This document shows positions 7,720 through 15,627 of a stretch of 30,167 bases of DNA, piece after piece. This DNA is from a virus, in IMG/VR virus record IMGVR_UViG_3300020390_000012, positions 1-30,167 of that record; one strand, given 5' to 3'. Each line of letters opens with the position of its first letter. Within the stretch, counting starts at the first letter, position 1. A model generated the notes under the pieces. The model saw only the letters and a program-made list of their open reading frames with translations, was not told the DNA's origin and did not search any database. Position numbers and translations under genes: made by a program.

Positions 7720-8340
7720 TTACTCATTCACCGGTACCAGTTTCCCGGCTACCGTTTTATACCTAATCTCCGTATGTGCAAAAAGCTCTTTTCTAAACTC
7801 AAAGAGTCCGCGGCTTTCTGCAAAGGTGTATTGCTCATACTTGGCATTCTCGCTCCAGTTCCCGGAACCTTCAACCACAAAATGATGTTCTGCAGTTCTG
7901 GCCAAAGCCACCTTTGCGTGAATCCACCCAAACAGCACTTCAACATTTCCCCTGGTACTTTGCATTGCTAATAAATTATCAATCGTCTGGGGGTTCCGCT
8001 TGATCATGCTATCGCTAATTAGAAGCGTTACCCGGGCGATCATACCGGTATCGTGCAGCTCCATAATAGCATCAATTACCCTGCGGCTAATACTGTAGGT
8101 CGTAGCGTACAAATGCTCTATATGAAAAGGCTTGGCTATAAAAGGGATGAACGTAAACGCATTAAAGGATGCTGCACTCTGCAGGAAGATGAATTCATCT
8201 TTGGTAGGCAACCGGTGCAGATCTTCCTCGAGACTCTCGAGCTTTTTAAAATGCGTTGCCAGGTATTTAGATCGATAAGGCAAGGAGGCTTTGGCTTTCG
8301 CCACTTCCTCCTTACGCTTATTTAAATCAAATAGACTCAT
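7720..8340 (-). CDS. Phospholipase D-like phage protein
   Basis: A 206-residue protein with one HKD-type half-motif: HAK (141-143) followed by GSGNWS (158-163), the pattern of PLD-superfamily active sites (HxK...N/GS). Enzymes of the family act as dimers when only one motif is present. The N-terminal 45 residues are a charged helix. It overlaps the acidic 385-residue gene by 14 nt and sits in the head/packaging region, so a virion or DNA-processing role is likely; substrate unknown. Confidence 0.65.
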   Translation of the reverse strand: MSLFDLNKRKEEVAKAKASLPYRSKYLATHFKKLESLEEDLHRLPTKDEFIFLQSAASFNAFTFIPFIAKPFHIEHLYATTYSISRRVIDAIMELHDTGMIARVTLLISDSMIKRNPQTIDNLLAMQSTRGNVEVLFGWIHAKVALARTAEHHFVVEGSGNWSENAKYEQYTFAESRGLFEFRKELFAHTEIRYKTVAGKLVPVNE

Positions 8341-9484
8341 CTAATACAGATTGGTACCGCTCTTCTTTAGGAATCTCCAAACGGGCTTCTACTAACTCAA
8401 GCTCCTTTTCCCAGGCTTTGATCTTCTTGATCACTTCAGCTTTTTTCTTTTCTTCCATCTCCGGAAGCTTTTTGCTCTCGCGCCCTATGTAGTTCTTGAG
8501 CAAGCCTCTGCGCTTAGAAAGATCTTTCTCTTTGTAGTCTGCCACTTTTTTCTGAAGCATATAATCTTCAAAAATCGGATGCTGCCCCAACACTTCTTTA
8601 TGCTCCTGGTAGTAGTCGAGCTCTTCCTGGCCCTGAATGTTCAATTCAAAATTTTCAACCGCTTTTGCAGCTAACTCAAAAATTTCTTCATTAGTCATTG
8701 GTACCGTCTCCGGTTCTGACTTGTCTGAAGTAACTACTTTTTGAAAAAGTTCTTCTCGAGCTGCGATCATATGGAAGTATGCACGACCGTTAATACCTAC
8801 AAGCGTATAAAACTCTTCCGGAGTTTCTTCTTCATTTAAAAACGGGTAGCGCTCACGCAGCTTCACGTCTTTTTTCACTTCTTCCGGAGCAAGTTCAAAA
8901 ACTGTCTCTTTGGTTACGCTATCGGTACTTTTTTGCACGGTTTCCGCATCTTTTACCTCGATATTGGAAATATCTTGATCAGTTGATACTTCCTCCTTCT
9001 TATCAGAAGTTTGAGTTTTTTTGCGAATTTCTTCAGCGTATTTAAGCGAATCAGCTGTATGATCTGAAGTGCTTTGCGAATCTTGAGCCTTTATAGCTTC
9101 TGCATCTTGATCAGTTGTCGCATCTTTTTGCTCTTCGGTAGTTTTAGGAGTTTGATCAGCTGCAGGTGTAGTAGATCCTGCTGCAGTAGTTCCCTCTGGA
9201 TTTTTGCCTGCGTCTGGATCTTCAGGGTTTGTATCTAAAGGCTCAGGCTCTTTGTCTGCAGAAGCTTGTGCAGCTGCTGCGCGTAAGTCTGCACTCTTGA
9301 TGCCATATGCCTGCTTAATGTCATACTCCAGGCTTTTCAAATTGGCCGCCGAATAGCCGGCACGATTGAAATATCTGTGCTGTTGTGGGGCTTTCATACC
9401 GCCTAAAAGCGGTAGTAAATCATTAAATCGTTGACCGCGCTTTGTGTCTTTCTGCAGTCTTTTGATTGCTTCATCTTTTGTCAT
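8327..9484 (-). CDS. Acidic scaffold-like late protein
   Basis: 385 residues. Residues 1-65 are a compact basic region, 70-200 a low-complexity stretch rich in Asp, Glu, Ser, Thr, Gln and Ala, and 200-385 a helical Glu/Lys-rich domain with predicted coiled coil. There is no enzyme motif. Size, acidity and position just after the structural genes suit a scaffold or internal head protein. It is too short and too disordered to be a convincing portal. A terminator separates it from the upstream gene. Confidence 0.6.
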   Translation of the reverse strand: MTKDEAIKRLQKDTKRGQRFNDLLPLLGGMKAPQQHRYFNRAGYSAANLKSLEYDIKQAYGIKSADLRAAAAQASADKEPEPLDTNPEDPDAGKNPEGTTAAGSTTPAADQTPKTTEEQKDATTDQDAEAIKAQDSQSTSDHTADSLKYAEEIRKKTQTSDKKEEVSTDQDISNIEVKDAETVQKSTDSVTKETVFELAPEEVKKDVKLRERYPFLNEEETPEEFYTLVGINGRAYFHMIAAREELFQKVVTSDKSEPETVPMTNEEIFELAAKAVENFELNIQGQEELDYYQEHKEVLGQHPIFEDYMLQKKVADYKEKDLSKRRGLLKNYIGRESKKLPEMEEKKKAEVIKKIKAWEKELELVEARLEIPKEERYQSVLDESI

Positions 9485-9550
9485 AATACCGGTATTATTT
9501 GAATTCTAAAGCAATATCCGAGTTGCACGTGCAAAAGGTTGTGACAACAA

Positions 9551-9582
9551 AAAAACCACGCTTCCGGAGAAACGTGGTTTTT
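9551..9582 (-). terminator. Leftward terminator between structural genes
   Basis: On the - strand AAAACCACG and CGTGGTTTT form the stem with an internal TTTC/GAAG pairing, followed by a run of T. It lies between the 275-residue structural gene and the scaffold-like gene, so it may set their relative expression. Confidence 0.7.
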
Positions 9583-9609
9583 CAACTAACCAACCAAAAA
9601 AATCAAACT

Positions 9610-10437
9610 TTATCTTCGGGCCACCTCTCTAAAAAAGAGTGTGGTACCATCGTCAAATACCTGTAAATCGATCGTCGCATCGCTAAGTGCTACCCAATCT
9701 GCACCGCCCACGAGCTGAACGGTTCCTGCAGTTCCAGCACCGTTGCTCAAGGTAGCCGGACTAGCACCACCGCCACCAATTAGGGTAACAATATCACCGT
9801 GCTCCAGGTCTGTAGCTGCAATGTCGATCGCATCTGCAGCTGCTGAAGTTGGTAATTTGTAAAATGCACCATTAGCTGCTGTAAGACTCAATTCAAAGTC
9901 AGCAGGCTCATACGGTGCCGCTAAAGCTATAGCACCTTCATACGTAGCCGGTACATAGCTTGTGCGCTGCACACTTGCAAAGGTGAAGGTAAAACCTGTA
10001 CGCTCGTTATCTGCAGTAAAAGACCCTTGTAATTTTAAAGGCGCGCAAGGCGAACCATAGAGTTCTTTTCCTGTAGCGTTGTTGCATCCGCTCCAGATCG
10101 CAATAAATCCACGACCGATGTTGTTTTGAAAGAATTCTTTTGCCTCCAACTGATTCCCCGGGTGCATCCCTTCAATTTGATGAATAAAAGACTCGCTGTC
10201 TTCTTCTCCTTCACTTTCATAAGATGGAGTTTGAGTACTTGGAGTCAAGTACAACTCAATCATATTTGCTCCAGGCTTCAGAACAATATTTCCTATCATT
10301 CTCACGCCTTTACTATCTCTGGAGGGCAGCGTTAAAATATCTGTAGTATCTACCAAAACGATATCTGCTTTCTTCGCAGTTACCGCACCGGCATTACTTT
10401 TTACAGGCTTTTTTAAGCTAAACATTAATCCACTCAT
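9610..10437 (-). CDS. Structural protein (tail tube or capsid decoration candidate)
   Basis: 275 residues, beta-rich, Gly/Ala/Thr-rich, no signal or membrane segment. Residues about 195-275 form a module (starts 'DIAATDLEHGDIVTLIGGGG', ends with a VxLxD...FREVARR strand) that resembles the C-terminal 85 residues of the neighbouring major capsid protein. A terminator stands on each side, as expected for a highly expressed virion protein. The N-terminal domain could be a decoration/fibre or a tube protein; the sequence alone does not decide. Confidence 0.6.
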   Translation of the reverse strand: MSGLMFSLKKPVKSNAGAVTAKKADIVLVDTTDILTLPSRDSKGVRMIGNIVLKPGANMIELYLTPSTQTPSYESEGEEDSESFIHQIEGMHPGNQLEAKEFFQNNIGRGFIAIWSGCNNATGKELYGSPCAPLKLQGSFTADNERTGFTFTFASVQRTSYVPATYEGAIALAAPYEPADFELSLTAANGAFYKLPTSAAADAIDIAATDLEHGDIVTLIGGGGASPATLSNGAGTAGTVQLVGGADWVALSDATIDLQVFDDGTTLFFREVARR

Positions 10438-10453
10438 AATTTTAATTTTTAAA

Positions 10454-10479
10454 AGGTAGCCTACGGATGCAGGCTACCT
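10454..10479 (-). terminator. Leftward terminator after the capsid gene
   Basis: A perfect 9-bp stem AGGTAGCCT/AGGCTACCT with an 8-nt loop, followed on the - strand by TTTAAAAATT. It sits 10 nt after the capsid gene stop. Confidence 0.75.
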
Positions 10480-10488
10480 ATAAGGTTA

Positions 10489-12669
10489 TTACTCAACGTT
10501 GTTTTCAACCTCAGTGAATACTCCGTTAATTCGCACGAGCTTGACGTAATGTGCAGCTGTTGCCAGTACAACATCAGCTTTTACTTTTACAGCGCTTTCT
10601 CCTTCTGCAGGTGCGTCGATATCTGTTACAGTAAAATCTACATCAGCAGTATCGGTACCGTAGATGATGATCTCCTGACCATCAACACCGCCTTCAACAG
10701 CTTCTAGTGTAGCATCAGCTGCTCCAACAAAATGGAATTCATTGGACTCCTGAGCGTCAATAGTGGTCGTGTCAAAGTTTACCGGTTCTACTTCCGGAAA
10801 AATTTCAGGTGATGTCGTTCTTGACACTTCTACTAGCGTAGTATCTGTATTGGCATACAAGGTCAATGTACCTCCGGTACTCAAATCAAAGTTTGAAGTA
10901 AGGTTCATATTCCCTGTGCTCAGGACATTTTTAGCCGAAGCTAAGCCTGTGTTTCCTTTGATCTTTACAATCTGACCTTTGTAGATATTCTTAATGTCTG
11001 TGATGTTTGTCTTCCAAGCATCATCAACTTGCACATTAGAATAAGGAAGCGAAACTTCTCCAGTCTCGTAATCAAATACAGGTACGGTGAAGTTATCAGA
11101 GAATTGAGGTAATCCATTATCCCAAACCGTTTGCACTTTAAAGGCATCGGGATCCCCGTCTTTCACTTTGGTACCAATGTGTAATAATCGTGCTCCCCAC
11201 TTATAATCTGCATACACATAAATGATACGCTTTAACGTGTCCATTCTGTAAATAGACTTCTCTTTAGGAAGATTCTCCAAAAGCTCTACGTTGTCATCAA
11301 AAGTGACGAACATGTATAATGGGTTTGGATAATCGTAAATCACTTCAAAGCGTGCTCCAGGATAATTCTCGATCGTCATTTCCTCTCCATCTTTCCAACC
11401 GGTTTCGGTACCGTGAATTTGCTTGTAGCGTGTTTTATACCATCTCAATACATCGGCACTTACATTCACTACGATATTACCTTGGTTACGAACTTCTTCA
11501 GGCATATTCGCTTCGATAGCTCTACCTACGTAATCGACAATGTTCTGCTTAGTTGGAACTCCAATATTGGCACGCTTGTACTTCTTCTCAAAATGATAAG
11601 CTCTCCATAATTGAATCAATAATCCATCTCCACGATTGATCGCAGCACCCGGCTTGGTCTCTTTACCTTTAGGCGGTACAGAGTGCACCCCGGCAATTGC
11701 CACCTTACGATCTTCAACACGCGCTTTTTTGTCCAGTTCTACCAATAAGAACTCTACAAAAGACATTTTGTAGGGAGAAGATCCCGGCTTACTCCAACCG
11801 TTTAACCAAGAGGTTTCGTATTCCTGAAGGTCAATCCCTTCCCATTCAATATCAATGTGTACCGGGAAAACTTTACCTTCTTCAGGCTGAATCATTTGCT
11901 TGTTCTTAGGTAACCAAGCCGCTTTTCTAGCTTGAGAAACTTCAGCCGTGGCGATGTTACCATCAGCTACTCGATCTGATACGTTAGAACGGAGTCTGAA
12001 ATAGCTAGGAAGTTTGAGCATATCTCGATGAAGCGATTTGATACGATCATTCACTTCAGTGTAATGATTGTACATATCTGACTTCAGCTTCTCAAAGGCA
12101 GCGCTTCCTCCATCAGCAGCCCAATCTGTAGGCTTATCAATTAAACCTGCAGCGCGTTGGTTCCAAGGACGAGAATCAAACGCATCAATCTCGCGATTGC
12201 GTCCTAAAAAGTGTGTATTAGAATGTTTCAAATTGTCTTTAGGTGTTACGGTCCCCTTCGCCACCGGATCATCGGGTTCAGGTTCCATCATTAATTTTTG
12301 AATAAGTTCGTTCTGGCCTTTGACCAACTTATTTACAGCTGAAATCATATCCTTTAGAGAAGGATCTGCATCGCCTTCTTTAGCCAATTTCTTAGCTTCA
12401 TCTTCAGTCAAATCGTGCTCATCTAATAGTGCACGAAGCTGAGCACGTGCTTCTGCATCTTCTGCATTGTCTTCTTCATCATTCTCCTGATCCTTGGCAA
12501 TATCATCTGCAAACTTGTCTAGAGCGGCTATCACTCGTTTTGCATCTTTTTCTCCAAGGCGCTTAGTAAGCTCCTCCACTTGCTCTGCAGCAAAGGATGT
12601 CTTCCCATCAGCAATTGGAATCTTGGAGATTGCCAATAAGGCAAGCACTTTCATTACAATTTGTTTCAT
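10489..12669 (-). CDS. Major capsid protein with fused scaffold-like N terminus
   Basis: I take ATG 12669 (726 residues) rather than the TTG two codons before. Residues 1-125 are helical and very acidic, like a delta-domain scaffold; about 150-620 read like an HK97-type shell protein as found in Bacteroidota phages, with a long N-terminal arm, a 'VVNVSADVLRWYKTRYKQIHG' segment and a 'LKRIIYVYADYKWGARLLHIG' segment; the last 85 residues form a beta-rich extra domain. The S49 protease gene directly upstream (20-30 nt away) is the expected maturation partner. Twice the size of lambda-type capsid proteins, which suits the two fused domains. Confidence 0.8.
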   Translation of the reverse strand: MKQIVMKVLALLAISKIPIADGKTSFAAEQVEELTKRLGEKDAKRVIAALDKFADDIAKDQENDEEDNAEDAEARAQLRALLDEHDLTEDEAKKLAKEGDADPSLKDMISAVNKLVKGQNELIQKLMMEPEPDDPVAKGTVTPKDNLKHSNTHFLGRNREIDAFDSRPWNQRAAGLIDKPTDWAADGGSAAFEKLKSDMYNHYTEVNDRIKSLHRDMLKLPSYFRLRSNVSDRVADGNIATAEVSQARKAAWLPKNKQMIQPEEGKVFPVHIDIEWEGIDLQEYETSWLNGWSKPGSSPYKMSFVEFLLVELDKKARVEDRKVAIAGVHSVPPKGKETKPGAAINRGDGLLIQLWRAYHFEKKYKRANIGVPTKQNIVDYVGRAIEANMPEEVRNQGNIVVNVSADVLRWYKTRYKQIHGTETGWKDGEEMTIENYPGARFEVIYDYPNPLYMFVTFDDNVELLENLPKEKSIYRMDTLKRIIYVYADYKWGARLLHIGTKVKDGDPDAFKVQTVWDNGLPQFSDNFTVPVFDYETGEVSLPYSNVQVDDAWKTNITDIKNIYKGQIVKIKGNTGLASAKNVLSTGNMNLTSNFDLSTGGTLTLYANTDTTLVEVSRTTSPEIFPEVEPVNFDTTTIDAQESNEFHFVGAADATLEAVEGGVDGQEIIIYGTDTADVDFTVTDIDAPAEGESAVKVKADVVLATAAHYVKLVRINGVFTEVENNVE

Positions 12670-12695
12670 AATCAATTATTATTTGGGTTTAAAAA

Positions 12696-13607
12696 TTATA
12701 CTCCTGCAGCCTGCAGATCTGCAAGCAATGTGGCTTTTTGGAACGCATCGTCCATCGTGCCGATCGCATCAATCATATTGACGCGCAGCGCATCTTCGGC
12801 CGAAAAGGTTCGGCCGGTCAATACGCCTTCTTCTTCAATTAGATTGGGGTGTGCAGCTCTAACTGCGTTTTGAAATTGAATTGCGATAGGCTTCAGCTGC
12901 TCGCGCATCATTTGCATTCCTTTTTCTTCGTCTTCCTTGAGCTGTCTCCAGATCTCGTTCTTGTGCGAACTTTCATCCGGATAAACTTCTTTTTCAAAAA
13001 TGCCCAGGTTCTCCCAGTACTGTCTTACATCTAACCAGGAAGACACGACACCAATACTGCCAAAGCGGGCGCTTATGGTATTGCCGGCGATTTGATAATC
13101 GGCGATCGCATCAGGAATCCATCGGTGCAAGCTGAGGGAACTATCCATAATTGCTACGATGGGCTTTTGCTTACGTGAAGCAAAATCGATAAATGGTGAA
13201 ATGGCTGATACACTACCTCCGGGACCATCAATCACGATGATGATCGCTTTGATGTTTTTGATATTATTGGCCCATTCTAATTGATGTATCAATTCATCTG
13301 CACCCCAAGCATACCAGGTACCGTATCTAAGCATCACGCCGATCATACTGATCACCGCTACACTTCCTTCCGGTATCTCCTCGATACTGTTAGGGCGTAT
13401 GCTTTTCATATTGTCATCAAAAATGGAGAGCATTTTTGCCTGGCGCTCTTTAGCTATATCCTGAGCACTCATTTGTGGCTGTGCCAACTGAAAATTTTTA
13501 TCCCACAGCTGTCTATAGGAAAACAGGTTGTGAGCGCTCATTAGCCACTCACCCTTTACAAGCTCGTCTAGTAGTGTATTTTGCATAGCCCAAAGATGGG
13601 CAGGCAT
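12696..13607 (-). CDS. S49/SppA-like prohead protease
   Basis: 303 residues with the SppA-like crotonase fold markers: a strand-turn DGPGGSV (127-133), a region SLSLHRW (157-163) at the place of the catalytic serine helix, GSIGVV (183-188) and a late GRTFSAEDAL segment. Phage members of this family cleave the scaffold and capsid during head maturation. The usual ASAGY around the serine is changed, so the nucleophile is probably one of the serines at 156-159. Earliest ATG is used; internal starts at residues 8 and 23 are possible. A terminator lies just upstream. Confidence 0.8.
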   Translation of the reverse strand: MPAHLWAMQNTLLDELVKGEWLMSAHNLFSYRQLWDKNFQLAQPQMSAQDIAKERQAKMLSIFDDNMKSIRPNSIEEIPEGSVAVISMIGVMLRYGTWYAWGADELIHQLEWANNIKNIKAIIIVIDGPGGSVSAISPFIDFASRKQKPIVAIMDSSLSLHRWIPDAIADYQIAGNTISARFGSIGVVSSWLDVRQYWENLGIFEKEVYPDESSHKNEIWRQLKEDEEKGMQMMREQLKPIAIQFQNAVRAAHPNLIEEEGVLTGRTFSAEDALRVNMIDAIGTMDDAFQKATLLADLQAAGV

Positions 13608-13610
13608 AAA

Positions 13611-13634
13611 AAAAACCGTTGTGACACGGTTTTT
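13611..13634 (-). terminator. Leftward terminator before the protease/capsid unit
   Basis: AAAAACCGT pairs with ACGGTTTTT (9 bp, 6-nt loop) and the - strand continues with more T. It lies between the spanin-like gene and the protease gene, separating lysis and head transcripts. Confidence 0.75.
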
Positions 13635-13662
13635 AAGAGTTAGCAGAAATCAACTTTTAAGT

Positions 13663-14277
13663 TTACTTTTTTCTAAAAATCTTTTTTAAAAAGCTGCTTA
13701 TTAAAGATTCCGGCCTGAATTCTAGAATAAGACCAACGGCTAGAACCAAAATCACAAGCCCAATTACAACATAGATCAACGTGGGCCATCTGGAGGATTC
13801 ACTTTCTGAAGTTCGAGATTTCTCCAGTGCTTCTAAAGCAGCAGTCAATTTGGCTTCATACTCTTTCCTGAGTTGAAATTCTACAGATCGATAAATAGAA
13901 TCGTAGTTCACCTCTCGCTTTTCTTCCTGAGATTTTGAAGTATTTACATCAGCATTATTGCTCTCGTAGGTGAAGCCACCATCAGCTTCAGGAGTAAATT
14001 TTACAGTGCTTGGTTTTGAAGGATCAACCGGCTTAAAATTTAATGCCTCATTGATTGCTTTCCAATCGATGGTACTTTTGCTGACCGCAGTACAATCAGA
14101 TTTCACACTTCTTGTTTCTTTTTCTGAAACATTCTGATCAATATCAATGCGCTCTTCTTTGTTCGTTCGATTGGTAACCTTTTGCTTAGTGCTGCAGCTT
14201 TCAGTAGAACAGAAAACTACAGTTAGAAAAATTGCCAAAAGACAGAGACGCAATAGGAGTTGTGCTGTTTTATTCAT
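13663..14277 (-). CDS. Candidate unimolecular spanin (lysis, outer/inner membrane link)
   Basis: 204 residues: an N-terminal hydrophobic segment (6-22) followed by cysteines at 23 and 28 that could accept lipid, a long hydrophilic periplasmic stretch with a predicted coiled coil (125-155), a transmembrane segment (about 165-185) and a basic C-terminal tail. A lipoprotein N terminus plus a C-terminal membrane anchor is the layout of T1-type u-spanins, which fuse the two membranes at lysis. The lipobox is not canonical. Its ATG overlaps the stop of the 59-residue gene upstream, two genes after the endolysin. Confidence 0.6.
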   Translation of the reverse strand: MNKTAQLLLRLCLLAIFLTVVFCSTESCSTKQKVTNRTNKEERIDIDQNVSEKETRSVKSDCTAVSKSTIDWKAINEALNFKPVDPSKPSTVKFTPEADGGFTYESNNADVNTSKSQEEKREVNYDSIYRSVEFQLRKEYEAKLTAALEALEKSRTSESESSRWPTLIYVVIGLVILVLAVGLILEFRPESLISSFLKKIFRKK

Positions 14278-14456
14278 CAGAATTGTTGTCTATAAAGATT
14301 ATCCATTCGCGCCTGAATGAGCTCCCGTCGATCGGGATCTACTTCGGTTAATTTCATCCGGTAGAGATCAGTGCTTTTTTCAGCGCCTTGAACGCGTTGT
14401 ACAAAGTCCGGATCTTGTTCGCTTAATTTTTCGTGGAGGGTTTGGTTTGTGTTCAT
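14277..14456 (-). CDS. 59-residue lysis-region protein
   Basis: ATG 14456 to TGA 14277, starting MNTNQTLHEKLSEQDPDFVQ. A charged helical protein with no membrane segment. It begins 2 nt after the endolysin stop and its own stop overlaps the spanin start by one base, which supports a real coupled gene. Function unknown. Confidence 0.65.
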   Translation of the reverse strand: MNTNQTLHEKLSEQDPDFVQRVQGAEKSTDLYRMKLTEVDPDRRELIQARMDNLYRQQF

Positions 14457-14458
14457 CG

Positions 14459-14815
14459 CTAAATATTCATTTCAAAGTGAGGGGTGTCCATAAATCCGTC
14501 AGGTTTACCGTTCTTGTTCCAGTCACCACCCCAACGGTTGGCCGGATGCAGTTTTGCCCAGAAATCACCTAAAGGTTTGATGTCTTCAAATTTGTATGTC
14601 AGATTTCCATCCTTGAAAAAATTGAAATCTACAGCCAAGCGTCTCCTGTGATTTGAGTTCATTGTTTTACTCTTGCCTGAATTCACATAAATGCGCTGCT
14701 GCTCTTCCGTGCGGTAAGCATCACCAAAGGTTAAACCAATACCTAAACAGTCAGCTTCAGCAATAAGCTTGGCAATGTTTAGCGTAAAAATCTGTTGTTG
14801 TTCACTGAGTTTCAT
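14459..14815 (-). CDS. M15-type L-Ala-D-Glu/D-Ala-D-Ala endopeptidase (endolysin)
   Basis: From ATG 14815 (118 residues; an upstream TTG is in frame but overlaps the preceding stop) the protein has the zinc-peptidase M15C signature: SNHRRRLAVDF with H56 and D63, and TPHFEM with H113, plus an aromatic WGGDW near residue 95. These are the metal ligands and catalytic region of phage peptidoglycan endopeptidases such as those of T5. It lies in a lysis cassette with small membrane proteins before it and a spanin-like gene after it. Confidence 0.88.
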   Translation of the reverse strand: MKLSEQQQIFTLNIAKLIAEADCLGIGLTFGDAYRTEEQQRIYVNSGKSKTMNSNHRRRLAVDFNFFKDGNLTYKFEDIKPLGDFWAKLHPANRWGGDWNKNGKPDGFMDTPHFEMNI

Positions 14816-14817
14816 AA

Positions 14818-15048
14818 TCAATCGGGGATTTTAAATTCGTTATGTGCCTGGTCCTGCTTGATAATAAGTTGGCGAACTTCTACCTTAAGCAGATCTACAT
14901 CGTGTTGCTTTTCATAGACTCGTGGATCCTGCCAAGCTGGATTCACTGCTTCATATTTTGAAATAGGTGGCGGCTTGATCTCTGTAAGCTTTTGACTCAC
15001 CAGAAAAACACCACAAAGGATCAGTATGACGCTAATTGTTGTTTTCAT
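14818..15048 (-). CDS. Small single-pass membrane protein of the lysis cassette
   Basis: 76 residues with one N-terminal membrane or signal segment (residues 5-18), then a proline-rich linker and a charged helix. It overlaps the upstream membrane protein by 17 nt and ends 2 nt before the endolysin start. It may be a holin-type, antiholin or o-spanin-like protein; there is no lipobox. Confidence 0.65.
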   Translation of the reverse strand: MKTTISVILILCGVFLVSQKLTEIKPPPISKYEAVNPAWQDPRVYEKQHDVDLLKVEVRQLIIKQDQAHNEFKIPD

Positions 15049-15355
15049 CTAGTTTTTCTTTGAGTTTTTTAGCCTGGAATAAAAGTTCGCGATACTCTTT
15101 TTCGCTCGCAATAAGCCTTTGCAGGCGTTCATCGTTACAGATCTCCAGTTTACTTTGTAAAGCAGCCTCACGAGCAGAATATCTAGTGACAATGCTGCTA
15201 ATAGTAGCGCGAGACTCATTTCGTACATTTGTTATTTCATTAGAAAACCAAACAATTACAACCACCAATACGATCACAACAGCACCTAACAACATGTTGT
15301 AGCGCTGCTTGAGTGGCATATTTGCCCAGTCTTTTATTTGGCTAAAGTTTAGCAT
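15032..15355 (-). CDS. Membrane-anchored coiled-coil protein (i-spanin or holin candidate)
   Basis: 107 residues: a short cytoplasmic N terminus, a strong transmembrane segment (about 22-38) and a long periplasmic coiled coil rich in Glu, Lys and Arg, the design of Rz-type inner-membrane spanins. With the overlapping 76-residue protein it could form a two-component pair, which would make the u-spanin-like gene redundant, so one of these roles is wrong or the phage carries both. No classical multi-pass holin is seen. Confidence 0.6.
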   Translation of the reverse strand: MLNFSQIKDWANMPLKQRYNMLLGAVVIVLVVVIVWFSNEITNVRNESRATISSIVTRYSAREAALQSKLEICNDERLQRLIASEKEYRELLFQAKKLKEKLDENNN

Positions 15356-15357
15356 TA

Positions 15358-15567
15358 CTAATTACCTCCTAATTTTTCATCAGCAACACCTTCCATAATT
15401 TCCTGTATTAACTTTTCAGAATAACCAGGCATCGCTTGAAGCGCTGCTAACTCTTTTTTAAAATCCTTTATCTGAACACGATCTATCCGTGTACTCTTAA
15501 TTACCTGCATCCAGATCGGCCGCAAGTGATTAACTTTTGCACGTATATTTTTCGCTTCAATACTCAT
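15358..15567 (-). CDS. 69-residue late protein, unknown
   Basis: I use ATG 15567 instead of the GTG nine codons earlier. A basic helical protein with no membrane segment. It ends 2 nt before the coiled-coil membrane protein and follows the tail-fibre gene, so it is part of the late operon. Confidence 0.6.
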   Translation of the reverse strand: MSIEAKNIRAKVNHLRPIWMQVIKSTRIDRVQIKDFKKELAALQAMPGYSEKLIQEIMEGVADEKLGGN

Positions 15568-15627
15568 AGTAACTTGTGTTACGATCTGCCGCACCGAAGA
15601 TGAATGTTAGTATGTGAATTAGGCAGA

